The notes beneath the pieces are model-generated. The model searched no databases, had not been told where the DNA came from, and saw only the letters and a program-made list of their open reading frames with translations. Shown here piece by piece: positions 6,065-9,468 of a DNA stretch of 9,468 nt (within the stretch, counting starts at the first letter, position 1; every line of letters starts with the position of its first letter). The position numbers and the translations under genes are program-made. Source of the stretch: Leptolinea sp. UBA1437 (GTDB lineage: Bacteria; Chloroflexota; Anaerolineae; Anaerolineales; Anaerolineaceae); assembly GCA_002329625.1 (NCBI GenBank), contig DCTP01000143.1, positions 9,748-19,215 on the forward strand, read 5' to 3'.

Positions 6065-8572
6065 TTATGATTCTTCTCTTTGCGGTTCAACCTTCCGAAA
6101 AGCAATTTCATTTTTGTCGTCCAAAGTAATCAATACTTGGTCTCCGTTTGAAAATTCTCTTGCCAATAACGCATCGGATAACGGATCTTCGATTTGTTGC
6201 TGAATCACTCTGCGCAGCGGACGGGCACCCATTTCGGGATCGAAACCATCCCGGGTTAATTTTTCCAAGGCGCTTTCACTGACAGTCAAAGTAATCTGTT
6301 TATCGGCTAATCTTTGGTTCACTTTGCCGATTTCGATCTCTGTAATCTGCTGCATATCTTCCAAATTCAACATTCGGAAGACAACAATGTTGTCAAGACG
6401 GTTGAGGAATTCGGGGCGGAAAGACTTTTTCAACTGATCCATCAGCTTTTTCCGCATCTCTTCGTAGCTTTCCTGCTCTTCCTCATCTTTTCCTTCGATC
6501 AGATTGAAGCCGAAATTATTCTGGCGCCGAATGACATCCGCACCGATATTGGATGTCATGACAATGATCGTATTCCGAAAATCGACCTTCTTCCCGCGAG
6601 CATCCGAAAGATGTCCTTCTTCCATGATTTGCAACAGCATATTCAACACTTCCGGATTCGCTTTATCGATTTCGTCAAAAACCACAATGGAATATGGATG
6701 TCTGCGAATCGCTTCCGTAAGTTGTCCGGCTTCTTCATAACCAACATATCCCGGAGGCGCTCCTGTCAACCGGCTAACGGTATGCCTTTCCATAAATTCG
6801 GACATATCCAATTGGATCATCGCTTCTTCGCTGCCGAAAAGATATTTTGCCAGTGCTTTCGTCAGTTCCGTTTTGCCGACACCCGTCGGCCCCAGGAACA
6901 AGAACGAACCGATCGGTCGATTCGAATCCTTCAGGCCGGAGCGTGACCGTCGTATCGCATGCGAGATCTCCGATATTGCCTCATTTTGCCCGATAATCAT
7001 CTTACCGAGTTCTTCTTCCATCCGCAGCAAGCGCTCAGATTCTTCTTCCGCCATTTGCATAACCGGAATCCCCGTCCACATGGAAACAATTTCCGCGATA
7101 TCTTCGGCGGTTACAACCGGTGCCTCTTCCCGATTCCAGATCTTACTGGCTTCTTCGATCCGATCTTCCAACACGAGTCCTCTTTCATAGAGTGTAGCAG
7201 CCAAATCGGCATCGCCTTGTTCGATCGCCAGCAATCCGTCCTTTCTGGTTTTGCGCAGCTCAGCCATATAATCGTCGGTAAGCGCCGTGGAAGGATTTTT
7301 ATACATTCGGACTCTTGAAGAAGCTTCATCAATCAAATCAATTGCTTTATCCGGTAAAAAGCGCTCGGAAACATAGCGTACGGATAATTTGACCGCCGCT
7401 TCCAAGGCTTCGTCCGAAATATTCAAATGATGATGCTCCTCATACCGCGGACGTAATCCTTTCAAGATTTGAATCGTTTCTTCGGGTGTCGGTTCATTGA
7501 CCAGGATTTGTTGGAAACGCCTCGCCAACGCCGCATCGCTTTCGATGTTTTTCCGATATTCGTCGGATGTTGTCGCACCGACCACCTGAACTTCACCGCG
7601 GGACAGCGCCGGCTTCAAAATATTCGCAGCGTCGACCGCCGAACCGGAAGATCCAGCTCCGACCAACATATGAATTTCATCGATAAACAATATCGCTTTG
7701 GTATTTTTTAATTCTTCGATTACCCGTTTCATTCGATCTTCGAATTGCCCGCGATACATTGTACCGGCAACCATGGAACCGACATCCAACTGCAATACCC
7801 GCTTATTCAGTAATTGCGCCGGGACGTTTCCTTCGACGATCGCCTGGGCTAAACCCTCCACAATCGCGGTTTTACCGACACCCGGTTCTCCGACCAATGC
7901 CGGGTTATTTTTCGTTCGCCTGGCAAGGACTTGGATAACCCGAGCGATTTCGGTTTCTCTGCCGACGACCGGATCCAGTTTCCCCGCAGCAGCTTTTGCG
8001 GTTAAATCGGTTGCCAATTGATCGATTAACGGTGAGTTTGAAGTCGTTTTATCCGTCCTTTGTTTCTTTACCGGCTTCGGCTTCACTTCCTCCGTCGTAT
8101 TGGATGTTGGTGCAGAATTGCCTTCTTCTAACACCCTTTTTAGCTGTTTACGAATTTGTTCGGGACTGATGCCGAGCCTTTTTAACACTGCAACCGCCCG
8201 AGAATTTTCGGTCTCAATTAAACTAAGTAATAAATGCTCTGTACTGACATAAACCTGTCCGTTTTTAGAGGCTTGAATAACGGCACGCTTTAAAATATCC
8301 TGAACTTCGGCGGACAACGCCTCTTCCTGTCCCGCTTCGGGAATTCCGAGTATTTCCGTCTTCGGCTCCATCTTGGATAAGACTTCCCGTACCCGATCTG
8401 CGCTTACATCTAAATCCTGCAAAACTTTCCCGGCGGTAGAGCCTTCAACCAATAAAAGCCCTATCAGAAGATGTTCCGTTCCGATGATTGTTTCGTTATT
8501 TTTATCAGCTTCCTGATGAGCAAGACTTAATACCCGTCTCGCTCTTTGTGTAAATCGATCTATTCCTGCCAT
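6065..8572 (-). CDS. clpC: ClpC, AAA+ unfoldase subunit of the ClpCP protease
   Basis: ClpC unfolds substrates with ATP and feeds them to ClpP. The 835-residue protein has the full class I layout: a double Clp_N repeat (about 1-148), a charged linker (150-180), AAA-1 with Walker A GEPGVGKT (228-235), Walker B LFIDE (295-299) and arginine finger RR (351-352), a short ClpC-type middle domain with a degenerate UVR-like helix pair (about 433-478), and AAA-2 with Walker A GPTGVGKT (561-568), Walker B VVFDE (630-634) and sensor-2 GARPLRR (782-788). FGFN (687-690) sits where the ClpP-docking loop is expected. The short middle domain separates it from ClpB. The ATG at 8572 begins at the conserved N-terminus; upstream Shine-Dalgarno pairing is weak. 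The gene stands alone: no ctsR, mcsA or mcsB is adjacent, and I see no CtsR or CIRCE operator. Confidence 0.96.
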   Translation of the reverse strand: MAGIDRFTQRARRVLSLAHQEADKNNETIIGTEHLLIGLLLVEGSTAGKVLQDLDVSADRVREVLSKMEPKTEILGIPEAGQEEALSAEVQDILKRAVIQASKNGQVYVSTEHLLLSLIETENSRAVAVLKRLGISPEQIRKQLKRVLEEGNSAPTSNTTEEVKPKPVKKQRTDKTTSNSPLIDQLATDLTAKAAAGKLDPVVGRETEIARVIQVLARRTKNNPALVGEPGVGKTAIVEGLAQAIVEGNVPAQLLNKRVLQLDVGSMVAGTMYRGQFEDRMKRVIEELKNTKAILFIDEIHMLVGAGSSGSAVDAANILKPALSRGEVQVVGATTSDEYRKNIESDAALARRFQQILVNEPTPEETIQILKGLRPRYEEHHHLNISDEALEAAVKLSVRYVSERFLPDKAIDLIDEASSRVRMYKNPSTALTDDYMAELRKTRKDGLLAIEQGDADLAATLYERGLVLEDRIEEASKIWNREEAPVVTAEDIAEIVSMWTGIPVMQMAEEESERLLRMEEELGKMIIGQNEAISEISHAIRRSRSGLKDSNRPIGSFLFLGPTGVGKTELTKALAKYLFGSEEAMIQLDMSEFMERHTVSRLTGAPPGYVGYEEAGQLTEAIRRHPYSIVVFDEIDKANPEVLNMLLQIMEEGHLSDARGKKVDFRNTIIVMTSNIGADVIRRQNNFGFNLIEGKDEEEQESYEEMRKKLMDQLKKSFRPEFLNRLDNIVVFRMLNLEDMQQITEIEIGKVNQRLADKQITLTVSESALEKLTRDGFDPEMGARPLRRVIQQQIEDPLSDALLAREFSNGDQVLITLDDKNEIAFRKVEPQREES

Positions 8573-8741
8573 TTTTTATCTCATTTTCTTACTATAACCG
8601 ATATAACTCATCAGTTCTTCGTTATTAATTTTAACAGAATAATTTTCAAAACTATCCTGCCGAATTGTACCAGAGTTCATATCTAATATACGTTTGAAAG
8701 GGCAGTTTCGTTTGTTAGAAATCTATTAATTCTTCCGAAAT
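8573..8741. other. Intergenic region between the asparaginase gene and clpC
   Basis: This AT-rich stretch of 169 bases lies between two minus-strand genes. It holds the clpC promoter candidates and no visible terminator, RNA gene or longer open frame. A two-codon frame (ATG AGA TAA) sits directly before the clpC ATG, at 8584-8576 on the minus strand, and is probably chance. Confidence 0.5.
8664..8672 (-). promoter_or_regulatory. Extended -10 promoter candidate for clpC
   Basis: Read on the minus strand, TGGTACAAT (8672 down to 8664) fits the TG-N-TATAAT pattern with one mismatch. It would give a leader of about 85 bases. A second candidate, TGTTAAAAT at 8636-8628, lies closer to the gene. 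Neither has a convincing -35 hexamer. At least one promoter is expected here because clpC is usually independently regulated. Confidence 0.35.
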
Positions 8742-9468
8742 TTATCGAATAGGCTTCCGATCGAGACAGATCAGGGATTCATAATGTCCCACGACAAAAT
8801 CATTATCATTGAACACACTATCCGGGCGCAGTTTATCCAGCATTTCCAATGTTTGGGGATTCTGTCCGCCGATTTGAGTGAAGATGCTTTTTAATATCAA
8901 CGGCCAAACCGTATCTTCCCCGCTGCTCATTTTGAATGATATCCCCAGCCGCTCTTTCCGCATACCGCATCCATAAACGCCTGCGGCACCGTCCTTTGAA
9001 ATAAGATTGGAATCCCGATTCATCAGGCTGCAAAGATAGCCCGTCCCGCGAATCATATGCGGATAACGATTGATACGCGGCAAATATCTGGCAGCCGCTT
9101 CCCGCAATTTTTCATCCCGAATCGTATTGATACAAGCTAAATTTTTATAGCCGGCAGCGATATTCTTAATTCCGACCGCAAAGACCGGCACACCGCAACC
9201 GTCAATGCCGACCTTTGTATTGTCTTCATTCGTTTCACTCAGCGCCATAACCGCCCTTTTTATTTCCTTCTGAGCGGGAGAATCCGGCCGCCAATAATCT
9301 TCTGTTTTTCCTCCCAACTCTCGCTGCAAAAGCATTGCTCCAGCATGTTTTCCCGCACAATTATGATAAAACTTGCGAGGCGGTAAATCTTTCTTCAGTA
9401 ATTCCAACTTTGCCGGAAAATATCCTGGGTAGGTCGGCTTCATGATTAACATTTCTTCCTTCAGTTCG
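8742..9468 (-). CDS. L-asparaginase, asparaginase_II (Rhizobium etli-like) family, 5'-truncated
   Basis: The family hydrolyses L-asparagine to aspartate and ammonia in the cytoplasm. The frame continues upstream of the ATG at 9452 to the window edge (residues E-L-K-E-E), and the usual N-terminal third of this roughly 330-residue family is missing, so the start lies outside. Counting from Met at 9452, HNCAGKHAG (30-38) and GIDGCGVP (82-89) are the family hallmarks. Cys32, Lys35 and Cys86 correspond to the zinc-binding Cys-Lys-Cys set known from the R. etli ReAV structure. Lys153 in SKDGAAG matches its catalytic lysine of the Ser-Lys pair; the partner serines would be in the missing part. The usual Ser after Cys in the first motif is Ala33. 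The TAA is at 8742-8744, and no clear terminator separates it from the clpC promoter. Confidence 0.9.
   Translation of the reverse strand, partial: ELKEEMLIMKPTYPGYFPAKLELLKKDLPPRKFYHNCAGKHAGAMLLQRELGGKTEDYWRPDSPAQKEIKRAVMALSETNEDNTKVGIDGCGVPVFAVGIKNIAAGYKNLACINTIRDEKLREAAARYLPRINRYPHMIRGTGYLCSLMNRDSNLISKDGAAGVYGCGMRKERLGISFKMSSGEDTVWPLILKSIFTQIGGQNPQTLEMLDKLRPDSVFNDNDFVVGHYESLICLDRKPIR

Noticed and set aside
6314..6946. Open frame of 210 codons on the plus strand opposite clpC
   Set aside because: It lies wholly antisense to the conserved AAA-2 domain and resembles no protein family. It is a by-product of clpC codon use.
8576..8584. Two-codon minigene (ATG AGA TAA) just before the clpC start, minus strand
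   Set aside because: It has no separate ribosome binding site and such a short frame arises easily by chance in AT-rich leaders.

Overview
The window looks like ordinary chromosomal DNA from a Chloroflexota bacterium, most likely class Anaerolineae. This is inferred from several things: a lipoprotein carrying a single NBR1-type Ig-like domain, a DUF2029/GT87-like membrane protein, a Thermus-type class II aldolase, and moderate GC content. I have no tree or database match to back it. There is no sign of phage, transposon, CRISPR, tRNA or rRNA. No stretch longer than about 190 bases lacks a gene.

Plus strand, left to right. A 5'-truncated GNAT-like protein runs off the left edge. A multi-pass GT87-like membrane glycosyltransferase candidate follows 57 bases later. 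After a 187-base gap with an extended -10 promoter and a possibly structured leader comes a two-gene glycolytic unit, 6-phosphofructokinase then class II fructose-bisphosphate aldolase, 16 bases apart. A strong intrinsic terminator closes this unit. Next come surE (nucleotidase) and, 9 bases after its stop, the small NBR1-Ig lipoprotein; these two probably share a transcript. A hairpin at 5970-6013 ends this block and also serves the convergent gene opposite.

Minus strand, right half. A full-length clpC (AAA+ unfoldase of the ClpCP protease) has its own candidate promoter. Upstream of it is an asparaginase_II-family L-asparaginase whose N-terminus is cut by the right edge.

Functionally this is housekeeping. 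Pfk and Fba carry out consecutive steps of glycolysis (fructose-6-P to fructose-1,6-bisP to triose phosphates), and the Pfk residues point to pyrophosphate rather than ATP as phosphoryl donor. SurE recycles nucleotides, ClpC handles protein quality control, and asparaginase supplies aspartate and ammonia. I found no convincing novel system. The points most worth a second look are the PPi-type Pfk signature, the apparent loss of the usual Asp in the GT87-like protein, the recurring extended -10 promoters and the pfk leader.
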